The translations under genes and the position numbers were made by a program. From Ereboglobus luteus (lineage in GTDB: Bacteria > Verrucomicrobiota > Verrucomicrobiia > Opitutales > Opitutaceae), in the NCBI RefSeq assembly GCF_003096195.1, contig NZ_CP023004.1, forward strand, positions 3,514,501 to 3,578,500: a stretch of DNA of 64,000 nucleotides. Reading direction: 5' to 3'. The notes beneath the pieces were generated by a model that ran no database searches, was not told the DNA's origin, and was given only the letters and a program-made list of their open reading frames with translations. Numbering within the stretch: the first letter of the stretch is position 1; every line of letters starts with the position of its first letter. Positions 46,489-54,908 of the stretch are shown here, in pieces.

Positions 46489-47331
46489 ATGTCACTCGAT
46501 AAAAAAACAATCAAAGATCTGGAGTCTTGCCTTTTATCCCACGGCAGGCACATGCACAAGAGCATGCACGCGGCTGCAACGAAAGCATACAGGGAGGGGG
46601 AATTCACCCAGGAAGACTACCAGCAATTCGTCAAGGAATACGTTCCTTATGCCAAAAAATTACCCGACGCGGTGCGAAAATACTGCAAGGATTCAACGGA
46701 TCCCAAAACAGTGCTCATGATCTGCGATGGTTACATAAAAGTGTTGAACGCCGAGAAAAAGCGCACCGAGAAATTTGAGCACTACGGGTGGTCGAAGCAT
46801 CTGAAGGCATATTGCAACGGACTGGATCTCATGGCTGACGAATGCGAGAAAATAAAAAAAATCGTTCTCGACGCTGAAAAGAAAAAAAAGACCGGCCCCA
46901 AGGGGGGGCCAATGCTGATAGACGACAAAAAACTCAAGGCACTTGCGGAAAAGGTCGATAAGGAGTTGGCGCAAGAAATAGAGAGTTGTATCAAGACGGC
47001 AATAAAATCAAAGATTGATAAAGCGGACTCAGTATTGCCGAATGGTTATGACTCCATAAAAAATTATATTCTTCATATTAAGAAAAAACATATATCCCGT
47101 TATGAGGGCAAGCGCAAGGTGGGTGATCTTATTGGGCTGCCCGAGGGGCTTCTGAAATTCGCGGCGGAATTGGGCAAGTGGCGAAGTGGAACCCTCGTAA
47201 AATCAAAAGATCATTCCAGCAAGGCCAAGGATCTGTCGCATGATATAGCCTACGTGGAAAAACTGGCCGTGGCGCTGGCCAAGGATATTGAACAACAAAT
47301 TGGCGCGCTCACCGTTCCGCTTCCCGATTAA
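46489..47331 (+). CDS. Lys-rich helical protein of unknown function (280 aa)
   Basis: Second plus-strand gene, starting MSLDKKTIKDLESCLLSHGR. Helical and soluble, it has an early His-rich segment (SHGRHMHKSMHAAATKAYR) and a Lys-rich middle (DAEKKKKTGPKGGP). I recognise no domain. It is probably co-transcribed with the 382-aa gene and ends at a strong hairpin terminator (47396-47433). The pair could be effector and immunity or two cargos; the sequence does not decide. Confidence 0.68.
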   Translation: MSLDKKTIKDLESCLLSHGRHMHKSMHAAATKAYREGEFTQEDYQQFVKEYVPYAKKLPDAVRKYCKDSTDPKTVLMICDGYIKVLNAEKKRTEKFEHYGWSKHLKAYCNGLDLMADECEKIKKIVLDAEKKKKTGPKGGPMLIDDKKLKALAEKVDKELAQEIESCIKTAIKSKIDKADSVLPNGYDSIKNYILHIKKKHISRYEGKRKVGDLIGLPEGLLKFAAELGKWRSGTLVKSKDHSSKAKDLSHDIAYVEKLAVALAKDIEQQIGALTVPLPD

Positions 47332-47395
47332 AATTTGGCCGCAGGCGCGTTTCAGAGTTTTTGAATCGCGTGAAGCGAGCATTGAACAGGGGATG

Positions 47396-47433
47396 GCCGC
47401 GCCCGACCAGCCATGCGGGCGCGGTCTATTTTT
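47396..47433 (+). terminator. Rho-independent terminator after the plus-strand pair
   Basis: Stem GCCGCGCCCG (47396-47405) pairs with CGGGCGCGGT (47416-47425), and CTATTTTT follows on the plus strand. It lies 65 bp after the stop of the 280-aa gene, a good fit for its terminator. Confidence 0.75.
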
Positions 47434-47437
47434 GTGG

Positions 47438-47534
47438 GGGCGCACCTTGTGTGCGCCCGGGAACGCGGGCATCATGCCCGCAGGTTTGGAGGTTTGTGCG
47501 GCGCGTCGCGCCGTCTTGCGGGCGGGACGCCCGC
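47438..47534. repeat. Cluster of GC-rich hairpins between convergent genes
   Basis: Consecutive perfect or near-perfect inverted repeats: GGGCGCAC/GTGCGCCC (47438-47458), GCGGGCATCATGCCCGC (47465-47481), GGCGCGTCGCGCC (47500-47512) and GCGGGCGGGACGCCCGC (47518-47534). They fill the gap between the 280-aa gene (plus) and the tagF-like gene (minus, stop at 47545) and may stop transcription from both sides. Confidence 0.65.
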
Positions 47535-47544
47535 GCTCCCAGAC

Positions 47545-48651
47545 TCAGCCGAAGAGTTTTTTGAGAAGGCCGGGAGGGCGGGTGGCCTTGGTGAGTCCGT
47601 CGCGGGTGCCGATGATGGCGAGCGCTGTGTCGCGGGTGGGCGGCTTGAGGTGGAAAAGGCTGCGCGCGGGCAGGGAGGATTCGTCGGCGTTGAGCAGCAG
47701 TTCGTTTGTGACTTGCTCGATGTGCGACGGCACGGAATAGGGCGTGTCCGTGACCGTGGGGAGCGCCGCGGAATCGACGAGGAGGCAGCGAAAATGCTGG
47801 CTGGCGGGTTCGCCGACGATCAGGTCGAGCCAGGCGGCGGTTTCGGGGGCGATGAGTAGCAGGGGGATTTGTGTGTCGAGTTGGGTGAGCCAGTAGGTTG
47901 CCCACCAGAGGAGGTTTTGCACGGCGCGGGGCGAGGCGGAGGGGAGCCGGAGGTGACGGCAGGATGGATGTTCGGGGCGCGCGCCGGGGCCGTATTGGTG
48001 AAGCTGGCTTTCAATGACGTGATAAATGCGAGCCCAGCCGGTCGGATCAATGGCGGGGCGAAGGCCGGGGGGCAGCGGGTTTGGCGAATCCGAGGACGCC
48101 TCGGCAGTGGCGGAGAGGCGCGCTCGTGCTTGGGCAATGACTTGGCGAACCGCATCGGGCGTGGTCGCCTCGCGTGCCTGGCGCGCAGCCTCGTCGATGA
48201 GCGGGGCGCAGGTTTCGAGCGCGGCCGCAAGCGGCAGGTTTATAATATGCGCGAGAACAACAAAGGGATACCGTGTGCGGCCTTTGCCGTCGGTCGAGGC
48301 GAGGAGGCGTCCGAGGAGGATTTCGCCCGGACGTTGCCAGAGGAGCCAGTGGTTGAAGGAAAGGGCGGCTGAAGAAAGGGCTGAAGGACTGAAGGGCTGA
48401 ATGGCTGAATCGGAAGACGGCGCGGGAGAGGAGGGAGGGTTCCATGCGCCGCTGTCGATGTTGCCGGAGATGCCTTGGAGGTAAATGTAGCGTTTGGCTT
48501 CGAGGAGGGTGAGCGTGTTGAGGCCAATGTCCTCCATGTGGTCGTTCCACGCGGGGTGCTTGCCGAACGCGGCGAGATGCACGACGGGTGGCGCGCCCCG
48601 TGACAGGGCGGTGATTTCTTGGTGGAGGAAATCTTTGGGGAAGTCAGGCAT
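47545..48651 (-). CDS. TagF-like T6SS regulator
   Basis: TagF proteins are cytoplasmic post-translational repressors of T6SS assembly. The 368-aa protein has an N-terminal block, VHLAAFGKHPAWNDHMEDIG (about 24-43), resembling the TagF FGKLPxxGDF motif. It then has LSFNHWLLWQRPGEILLGRL and TRYPFVVLAHIINLP, consistent with that domain. The C-terminal part (LLLIAPETAAWLDLIVGEPA) is less typical. An insertion SDSAIQPFSPSALSSAALS at about 80-98 is encoded by a family-D word repeat and looks like an intergenic element captured in frame. It follows tssM in the same direction. The family call is moderate. Confidence 0.6.
   Translation of the reverse strand: MPDFPKDFLHQEITALSRGAPPVVHLAAFGKHPAWNDHMEDIGLNTLTLLEAKRYIYLQGISGNIDSGAWNPPSSPAPSSDSAIQPFSPSALSSAALSFNHWLLWQRPGEILLGRLLASTDGKGRTRYPFVVLAHIINLPLAAALETCAPLIDEAARQAREATTPDAVRQVIAQARARLSATAEASSDSPNPLPPGLRPAIDPTGWARIYHVIESQLHQYGPGARPEHPSCRHLRLPSASPRAVQNLLWWATYWLTQLDTQIPLLLIAPETAAWLDLIVGEPASQHFRCLLVDSAALPTVTDTPYSVPSHIEQVTNELLLNADESSLPARSLFHLKPPTRDTALAIIGTRDGLTKATRPPGLLKKLFG
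48373..48411. repeat. Family D word repeat inside the tagF-like gene
   Basis: GAAAGGGCTGAAGGACTGAAGGGCTGAATGGCTGAATC-type words like those between genes at 4841 and 62995, here read in frame as part of a protein. Confidence 0.6.
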
Positions 48652-48664
48652 GGTTACGCTTCGC

Positions 48665-48781
48665 TAATGAATAATTTATAATGAAAAATGTATAATGGCG
48701 CAGGCTTGAAAGCCTGCGCCACGAATGAATGGCGGGGGAGTGGTTTGGAATTTTTCATTATACATTATTCATTTTCCATTA
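48665..48781. repeat. Intergenic hairpin repeat, family C copy 2
   Basis: The left arm has AATGAATAATTTATAATG and AATGTATAATG words, the right arm CATTATACATTATTC words. The core is the perfect hairpin GGCGCAGGCTTGAAAGCCTGCGCC. It fills the tssM-tagF gap; compare 10985-11145. Confidence 0.75.
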
Positions 48782-51700
48782 GAGCTGTAAGCTCGCTCGC
48801 GTCGGCCAGTCGGCGAGTTCGGGGAGTTGTTTGTCGTATTGGAATTGGAGGATCAGGAAGAGATCCGTTTGCGGGGCGCCTTCGGCGACGGTGTTGTCGC
48901 GGATGCTCACGGGGGCCTGCCAGGTCTTGCCGTCGGATTTGCGGAAGCCGGCTTTCGAGATGAGGCGCAACGTGGTCCAGGTGTCGGAGAACGTGGCCTG
49001 CGTGTCGGGGGTCGGCTTTGCGTCGGCGGCGAGGAAGAGTTCGAGCGGGGGCATGGCCTCAATGACGCGGATGGTGGCGAGCTCGGAGTCGGAGGGCGAC
49101 TGGGTGCGCGCGGCGCGGCCGCTCATGCGCGCGGTGCGCCAGAGGTTTCCGGCAAAGACGGCGCCGAAATCGCTGGAGATGCCGCGCTCGGTGATGAACT
49201 TTTTCTGGTCCTCGTATTTTGCGATCTGGATTTTGACGCTTGCGGGCGCGCCGTCGGGCGCGGCGAGGGCGTTGAGGATGCCGCCGATTTTGTTAATGCG
49301 CTCGATGCTGCGGTTGAGATTGGTGCGCGCGGCGCTGGGGGCCCGGGAATCGGCAAGGTCGGCGTGGGCGGCCTTGATGAAGTCCACGTTTTTCTTGAGC
49401 GTATCAGTCGTGGTGGTGATGTCGGTGGCGTCGAGGAGAATGGGGAAGCCGACGTTTTTGCGGAGGTAGTCGGCAATGGTGTCGTGGTGGAGTTTGTAGA
49501 GGTCGAGTTCGCGGGCCTGGTTTCCGGCACGGGTGACCTGGCGGAGGGTGTTGCGGAACTCAAGCGTGAGGGCTTGCATGTATTTCGTGCCCTCAGCGTC
49601 GATCGCGGCGGCGGTGGCGGCGGCTTGCTCGATGTGCCTGCCGAGTTCGCCGACGAGGGTTTCGGCGGTCGAGGGCGCGAGCGTGAAAAGATCCATGCTA
49701 CGATTGTATGCTGTGAACCGAATTTCGTAGAGGGGGCGCTTTTCGTGGATGGCCAGGTAGTTTGTATCGAGCAGGGCGAGGTCCTCGGGTTTGGTGTCGC
49801 CGAAAACGGCGCGGGTTTCGGCGAGGGTTACTTTTTCCATCTGATCAAGGCGCGCGGTGATTTCCTGCAACATGGGAAACTCGGGCGTGAAGCTGGTTTT
49901 CACTTTCTTGGCGAGATCCTCGGCGGTGGTGCCGGCCTGGCCTGTAATGTGGCTTCCGAGCTCGCCGATGACGCCGGTGCTGCCGGCTTTTTCCGCGAGA
50001 GCGCCGAGGTCGGGTTTTGTAAACTTGCCAATGACGTCGCGGATGGCCTTGCCGCCGGCCTCGTTTTGCGCGCGGGCTTTTTGAACAAGGTCGTTGTAGG
50101 CGGTGGCGAGGGCGGGTGGGGCGTTCTTGGCGAATATGCCGTTGGCGCGGCCTTGCTCGATGGCGCCGTCGAGCATGGTTTTGGCGGCGGTGAGTTCGGT
50201 GAAGGTGCGGCGCGCCTCGGTGAGCCAGCCGGCGATGTTGCTTTCGCGCGAGGCGTAGAGCTGGTAGTCCTTTTCGGTGGTGGCGAACGTGTTCACGGCG
50301 TCGCGGATTTTGGCGAGATTACCCAATTCGGTTTTCTGGCTGACCGCGCCCGCGCCTTGCGCCTTGGCAAAGGCGAGCCAGGCCTTGGCGATGGGGGTGT
50401 TTTCGCGGAAGGAGATGCCGGCGGAGTAGGTGACGTTGGGCCATTTGTTGTAGCCGGAACCGCCGCGTTCGTAGTAGGTGGCGTCGAATGCGCCGTTGAG
50501 GTCGGCGGGAATTTTGCCGTCGGGTGTCCAGAGACCGAGGAGGGGCGTAAGGAACGCGTTGGGCGCAAACTCGACGGTCTGGCCGGGGAGCATGGGGTAG
50601 TGGATTATGCCTTCCATTTGGATGAGCGTGGCGAGGGCGGCGGTGTCGCGTGCGGTCCAGGTGGCGAGGGCGTCCTCGCTGGCGATGCGGGTGCGGGCGG
50701 CGGCGATGGCGGGGCGCATGATGCTGCTTTCAAAGAGCACGCGCTGGGCCTCGCGTCGTCCGGCGTTGGTGGTGGTGCCGAAGATGTCGAGCGGCTTGAA
50801 GACGAGCGGCACGGAGAGGTCGCGCGTGACGAGGAATTGCAGGCGGGCGTGGAATTCGTGGAGCGGGATTTGCTCGGTGCCGACGCGGACGGGGTTGTCG
50901 CCGTTGTATTTGTATTTTTCGGCGCCGCGGAATTCGGGGGTGACGATGGGATTCCATGTGTGGTCCTTGGTCCAGTCGGCGGCGGCGGCTTTCCAGTAGG
51001 CGGATTCGGCGCCGACGCTGTCACGGACGGAGAAATAACCCCAGATGGAGAGGGTGAGCGTGAGGGCAAGGCCGGCGACGGCGGTGCCGCCGAGGATGAG
51101 CTGGCGGCGCTTGAGCTGCTTGCGCGTGTTGGAGGCGCGGGTGACGAGGCCTTTTTCCTTAAAGATTTTTTGAATGAAGAGGTCGCGGAGGAAGAAGGAG
51201 CGTTCGCGTTCGAAGAGTTTGCCCTCGGGGAGCGAGTCGGGGGTGACGCCGAGGGTTTGGGCGAGTTCGAGGTCGAGCGCCTTGCCTTCGGTGAGCGCGG
51301 AGGTGAAGTAGATGCCGCGCAGGAAGAGCGGCTTGGCGGACCATTCGCCGGTCACGAAAACGGTTTCGAGGTAACGGCGGAGGCGCGGCGCGAGCGACTG
51401 GATGGAGTTGGGCAGGGCGAAGAGCGAATCGACCTCGTCGGCGCGGCGTTCGCTGGGATCGGTGGCGACGGGGTCGGCGAGGAGGCCGAGGCGGCGGCGG
51501 GCGATTTTTTGAGCGATGGTGTTGAGGTATTCGTCAACGTGCTCGGGCTTGAAGGGGGTGTCGAGCGGATCGGGGTTGGACCAGCCGGTCATTTGGTGCT
51601 GGAGGTGCGGGTCCTTCATGTCGGAGAAGAACTCGCGGAAGCCGTTCAGAAGATCGCACTTTGTAACAAGAATAAAAACGGGGAAGCGAACGTCGAGGGT

Positions 51701-52414
51701 GCGTTGGATGCGGTCGAGTTGCTCGCAGATTTTACCGGCTTTCTTGGCGATGTCGTCGGCGTTGTCCTTGAGGAGCGAGTCGGCGGGGATGACGAGGACG
51801 AGGCCGTTGATGGGGCAGTTGGGGCGGGACTTGGTGAGGAGGTTAAGGAACTCGGTCCACTCGGTGGTGGTGCCGGGGGGCGCTTCCTGGAAGAGGAGCT
51901 TGCCCGCGGTATCGAGGAGGATGGCGTGGTTGGTGAACCACCAGTGCATGTTGATGGTGCCGCCGGCGCCTTGCATTTCGTCCTGAAGGCCGGGAGGGAA
52001 GCCGACGTTGGAGCGGCGCACGGCCTCGGTTTTACCGGAGCCGGGTTCGCCGACGACCATATACCAGGGGAGCGTGTAGATGTCCTTTCCGGCGGCACGG
52101 AATTTGGCGATGCCCTTCTGGAAGTTTTCGCGGAGGGCGTCGAGCTGGGCGCGGCGGGCGGCCTCGGAGATGCCGGCGTTGCCGGAGGAGTTGTCGGCGA
52201 GTTGCGCGGCGAGGCGTTTTTCAGCCTTCGATTTTTTGGCGCGACGAATGGCGTCGAAGACAAAGAGCAAGCTGCCGACAACGATCAGGCCGATTGCGAA
52301 GACGGTGTAGATGGCGCGGTCGGCAAAGAGAACCGAGCCGGCGATGCCCGTGCCGGCAAGGAGCATGGCGACGTAGCGCAGGTTGTCGGAGATATTGTTA
52401 AAGAAGTCTTTCAT
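48779..52414 (-). CDS. tssM: TssM (IcmF-family) inner-membrane core protein
   Basis: TssM spans the inner membrane and periplasm and anchors the T6SS with TssL and TssJ. It is 1211 aa, full length. Two N-terminal membrane helices (about 13-54), a cytoplasmic NTPase-like domain with Walker A GEPGSGKT (122-129), DTAGKL near 168-173 and TKCD near 251-254, then a third membrane helix (about 439-462). The large periplasmic part follows, ending in DLFLILQFQYDKQLPELADW. It lies between tssL and the tagF-like gene. An intact Walker A, not present in all TssMs, suggests nucleotide binding. Confidence 0.96.
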   Translation of the reverse strand: MKDFFNNISDNLRYVAMLLAGTGIAGSVLFADRAIYTVFAIGLIVVGSLLFVFDAIRRAKKSKAEKRLAAQLADNSSGNAGISEAARRAQLDALRENFQKGIAKFRAAGKDIYTLPWYMVVGEPGSGKTEAVRRSNVGFPPGLQDEMQGAGGTINMHWWFTNHAILLDTAGKLLFQEAPPGTTTEWTEFLNLLTKSRPNCPINGLVLVIPADSLLKDNADDIAKKAGKICEQLDRIQRTLDVRFPVFILVTKCDLLNGFREFFSDMKDPHLQHQMTGWSNPDPLDTPFKPEHVDEYLNTIAQKIARRRLGLLADPVATDPSERRADEVDSLFALPNSIQSLAPRLRRYLETVFVTGEWSAKPLFLRGIYFTSALTEGKALDLELAQTLGVTPDSLPEGKLFERERSFFLRDLFIQKIFKEKGLVTRASNTRKQLKRRQLILGGTAVAGLALTLTLSIWGYFSVRDSVGAESAYWKAAAADWTKDHTWNPIVTPEFRGAEKYKYNGDNPVRVGTEQIPLHEFHARLQFLVTRDLSVPLVFKPLDIFGTTTNAGRREAQRVLFESSIMRPAIAAARTRIASEDALATWTARDTAALATLIQMEGIIHYPMLPGQTVEFAPNAFLTPLLGLWTPDGKIPADLNGAFDATYYERGGSGYNKWPNVTYSAGISFRENTPIAKAWLAFAKAQGAGAVSQKTELGNLAKIRDAVNTFATTEKDYQLYASRESNIAGWLTEARRTFTELTAAKTMLDGAIEQGRANGIFAKNAPPALATAYNDLVQKARAQNEAGGKAIRDVIGKFTKPDLGALAEKAGSTGVIGELGSHITGQAGTTAEDLAKKVKTSFTPEFPMLQEITARLDQMEKVTLAETRAVFGDTKPEDLALLDTNYLAIHEKRPLYEIRFTAYNRSMDLFTLAPSTAETLVGELGRHIEQAAATAAAIDAEGTKYMQALTLEFRNTLRQVTRAGNQARELDLYKLHHDTIADYLRKNVGFPILLDATDITTTTDTLKKNVDFIKAAHADLADSRAPSAARTNLNRSIERINKIGGILNALAAPDGAPASVKIQIAKYEDQKKFITERGISSDFGAVFAGNLWRTARMSGRAARTQSPSDSELATIRVIEAMPPLELFLAADAKPTPDTQATFSDTWTTLRLISKAGFRKSDGKTWQAPVSIRDNTVAEGAPQTDLFLILQFQYDKQLPELADWPTRASLQL

Positions 52415-52447
52415 GGGAAATGCGGAATGCGGAGTTTTTGGGTTTCG

Positions 52448-52477
52448 AATTAAGTCGGCTTAACTCGATTTAAGTCG
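52448..52477. repeat. TTAAGTCGGCTTAACTCGATTTAAG element (family G)
   Basis: AT-rich partly palindromic words between tssL and tssM. Related to the perfect 22-bp palindrome at 61013-61034. A TGCGGAATGCGGAG family-B fragment lies next to it (52416-52435). Confidence 0.55.
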
Positions 52478-52483
52478 TGATGG

Positions 52484-53245
52484 TTAGCGGGCGGGCGTGG
52501 CTGCTTGTTGCTCGGCGGCCGCGGCATTTTCGTGGGCGCGGATTTCGTCGACGGACTTGGTGAGTTCGCTGGAGGCGGTTTTGAAGAGGACGATGTTGGC
52601 GGCGATCACCACGACGATGAGCGTGACGAGGCAGATGAGCATCGGGATGAGCGTCGAGCCCATCGGGAGCGGGAGGTTGACGGTGTTGGTGCTCTTGTAG
52701 GCGTCGGGCGAGATGAGGCCGGACTCGTCGGTGTCGAGGTAGGGGCGGATGCGGGGGAGGATTTCCTTTTGCTTTTTGCGCAGGTATTCGTCCTGGCCCA
52801 TATACCAGCCGCTGAATCCGAGGCCGAGGCAGATGTAATAAATGACGAGCCGCTCGACCGCGCCTTCCTTGGTGTCGGCGAGGGTTTCGTCGAGCATGTC
52901 GAAAAACTTTTCGTCGCCGGCGAGTTCGTTGCGCTCGTAGGCGAGGCGTTTTTTATTCCACTCGGCGGAGTAGGGGAGCTTCGCCTCGGTGATCATGAAG
53001 TCCACGAAGAAGACGAGCGCGAGCTCGACTTTCTCGTAGTTGAGGTTGAGGCGGACGTCCTTGCGCGCTCGCTCGGCCATGTTGGCGAAGATGCCCTTGA
53101 TTTCGGAATACGTGATGGCGTATTCGCCCGCGGGCGCCTTGCGGCCGATGCGGTTGAGCCGGCAGATTTCCTGAAAGAGCGGATCGCAGAGTTCGTGGAG
53201 CGTGGGAACGGCCGGCGGCTTGGTGTCGAGAGTGGATGTGTTCAT
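52484..53245 (-). CDS. tssL: TssL (DotU-family) inner-membrane protein
   Basis: TssL forms the inner-membrane base of the T6SS with TssM. The start is ATG 53245 (MNTSTLDTKPPAVPTL), giving 253 aa; upstream in-frame codons lie in a hairpin repeat. The cytoplasmic DotU domain shows LCDPLFQEICRLNRIGRK, ALVFFVDFMITEAKLPYS, KKRLAYERNELAGDEKFFDM and VIYYICLGLGFSGWYMGQD. A single membrane helix (about 199-221) is followed by about 30 periplasmic residues. There is no OmpA-like peptidoglycan-binding extension, so cell-wall anchoring would need another protein. Confidence 0.94.
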   Translation of the reverse strand: MNTSTLDTKPPAVPTLHELCDPLFQEICRLNRIGRKAPAGEYAITYSEIKGIFANMAERARKDVRLNLNYEKVELALVFFVDFMITEAKLPYSAEWNKKRLAYERNELAGDEKFFDMLDETLADTKEGAVERLVIYYICLGLGFSGWYMGQDEYLRKKQKEILPRIRPYLDTDESGLISPDAYKSTNTVNLPLPMGSTLIPMLICLVTLIVVVIAANIVLFKTASSELTKSVDEIRAHENAAAAEQQAATPAR

Positions 53246-53272
53246 TGTGGATTGAAAAGGCGGGGAGGGTGG

Positions 53273-53371
53273 AAATGCGGATTGCGGATTGCGGAATGTC
53301 GGACGCAAGCGGCGGGGCGGGTGGTTTGCGGTTTTTCATTCCGCATTCCGAAATCCGCATTCCGCATTCAG
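53273..53371. repeat. Intergenic hairpin repeat, family B copy 1
   Basis: Left arm AATGCGGATTGCGGATTGCGGAATG and right arm CATTCCGCATTCCGAAATCCGC, around the core GGACGCAAGCGGCGGGGCGG. The core and right arm are nearly identical in copy 2 (54801-54908). It fills the tssK-tssL gap. Confidence 0.8.
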
Positions 53372-53372
53372 A

Positions 53373-54740
53373 TTAGTCGGCGAGTGTCATGTAGAGCGCC
53401 ACTTGGAAGTCGGATTTTTCCTGGTCGGGCCAGCGGAGGACCGCGACTTTTTCGGTTTGGAGTTGCTGCCAGATGCGCGCGCTTTCGGCGCGGTTGAGGC
53501 GGTAGAAACTCAGGCCGCCAATCGCGGGGAGCTGCATCGGGGGGAAGCGTTCCTCCTTGAGCTCGACGCCGCGCACGGCGCGGTTGGCCATGCTCTTGGG
53601 CATGAGTTTGAAGCGGTTGCCGTCCTCGATCATCGGGGCGATCTGGCGCGGGTCCTCCTTCGACTTGATGGCGAGGTAGTATTCGACGGGGCGCGTGAAA
53701 TGCTCCTCGGTGAGCGTGGCCTCGAGCCCTTCGGGCGTGGTGGCAAAGTCAACCTTGAGGAACGATGCCGCGACCGCGCCGCGCAGGAGGGCGCGGATTT
53801 TGGTGCTGAGCTGGTCGAAGCCGTTGAAGAGGTTTTCGTGATTGTAGGGCGGAATTTCGTAATCGTCCTTGTCGGGATGCAGGCCGCAAAGCTCGGCGTG
53901 GAGCGAGCGCAGTTCGAGATACCAGTCGAAGGGCGTGATGTTGGCGGCGGTGAGCAGCGTGGTGAGGCGCGCGCTGTAGTGGTTGAGCGTGCGCAGGCGG
54001 AGGACTTGCTCGATTTGCGCGCCGCGGAGGGTGTCCATCGCGAAGCCGCCGCGGTTGATCTGGATGACGAGTTCCTGGCGCGAGGCCTCGACTTGGTTGA
54101 CGAGGTCGCGCACGATGTTGTGGAGCGTGGCGGAGCCGGTGAGGAAGAGGCAGGGCGAGGCGTATTCGGGGTCGAGCTTGGGCTGGCCGAGTTGCTCGCC
54201 GACGCCGCGCACGAGGCGGAGCACGGGGATGAGCTCGAGGTCGGACTTGTCCTCGTCGTCGGTGACAAAACGGGCGTTGAGGCGGCGGATGAGGAGGGGC
54301 TTGGAGTTGTCGCCGGTGTTTTCGTCGGCGAGCGTTTTTTCCTCGACGCGGTAGATGATCTTGGCGGTGGCGTCGGGTTGCTCGGAGGGCGACTCGCCGC
54401 CGGAGTTGGCGCGGCCTTCCTTCCAGAGCGGCACGCCGAGGTAGATGTTAAACACGGCGCCGCTGCCGGCGAAGAGGGGTTTCAGGTCGATGGAGGGCAG
54501 CTCGGCGTTTTCGGGATAGTTGACCTCAAGGCCGCTGGGCATGACGGCGTGGAGCTTGTCGAAGCGGACGCGGAAGTTGGCGAGGTCGTCGAGCGAGAGT
54601 TTCGATTCGATGATGCCGTAGGGGTGCGTCCACGAGAGGCGCCGGTCGGATTGGTTTTGCGCGAGCACGCCGTGCTGGAGGCGCTGGAGGTGGTGCGGTT
54701 GAAGAAAAAGGCCTTCGTGCCAATGGATGTTTAAGCTCAT
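53373..54740 (-). CDS. tssK: TssK baseplate protein
   Basis: TssK connects the baseplate to the membrane complex. It is 455 aa from ATG 54740, family-typical in length. The N-terminus MSLNIHWHEGLFLQPHHLQ contains the conserved W-x-EGxFLxPxHxQ motif. Further signatures are HAVMPSGLEVNYPENAELP, ARLTTLLTAANITPFDWYLE, LRSLHAELCGLHPDKDDYEI and PYNHENLFNGFDQLSTKIRA. It lies between the TagH-like gene and tssL. Confidence 0.97.
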   Translation of the reverse strand: MSLNIHWHEGLFLQPHHLQRLQHGVLAQNQSDRRLSWTHPYGIIESKLSLDDLANFRVRFDKLHAVMPSGLEVNYPENAELPSIDLKPLFAGSGAVFNIYLGVPLWKEGRANSGGESPSEQPDATAKIIYRVEEKTLADENTGDNSKPLLIRRLNARFVTDDEDKSDLELIPVLRLVRGVGEQLGQPKLDPEYASPCLFLTGSATLHNIVRDLVNQVEASRQELVIQINRGGFAMDTLRGAQIEQVLRLRTLNHYSARLTTLLTAANITPFDWYLELRSLHAELCGLHPDKDDYEIPPYNHENLFNGFDQLSTKIRALLRGAVAASFLKVDFATTPEGLEATLTEEHFTRPVEYYLAIKSKEDPRQIAPMIEDGNRFKLMPKSMANRAVRGVELKEERFPPMQLPAIGGLSFYRLNRAESARIWQQLQTEKVAVLRWPDQEKSDFQVALYMTLAD

Positions 54741-54800
54741 TTGGGAGATGGTATGCGTGGTTGAGGTTTTGGGTTGTTTGTGTGCTTTGAGAATGGAGGG

Positions 54801-54908
54801 GAAATGAGGAATGTGGAGTGCGGAATGCGGAGTGTCAGACGCAAGCGGCGGGGCGGTCGGTTTGTGGTTTTTTCATTCCGCATTCCGAAATCCGCACTCC
54901 GCATTTCA
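54801..54908. repeat. Intergenic hairpin repeat, family B copy 2
   Basis: Same architecture and core as 53273-53371, here in the gap between the 314-aa gene and tssK. The right arm overlaps the start of the stop-codon region of the 314-aa gene. Shorter arm-only pieces occur at 52416, 55858, 57043 and 60936. Confidence 0.8.

Noticed and set aside
48827-52453. 1208-codon plus-strand frame
   Set aside because: Antisense shadow of tssM; the minus frame has all TssM motifs.
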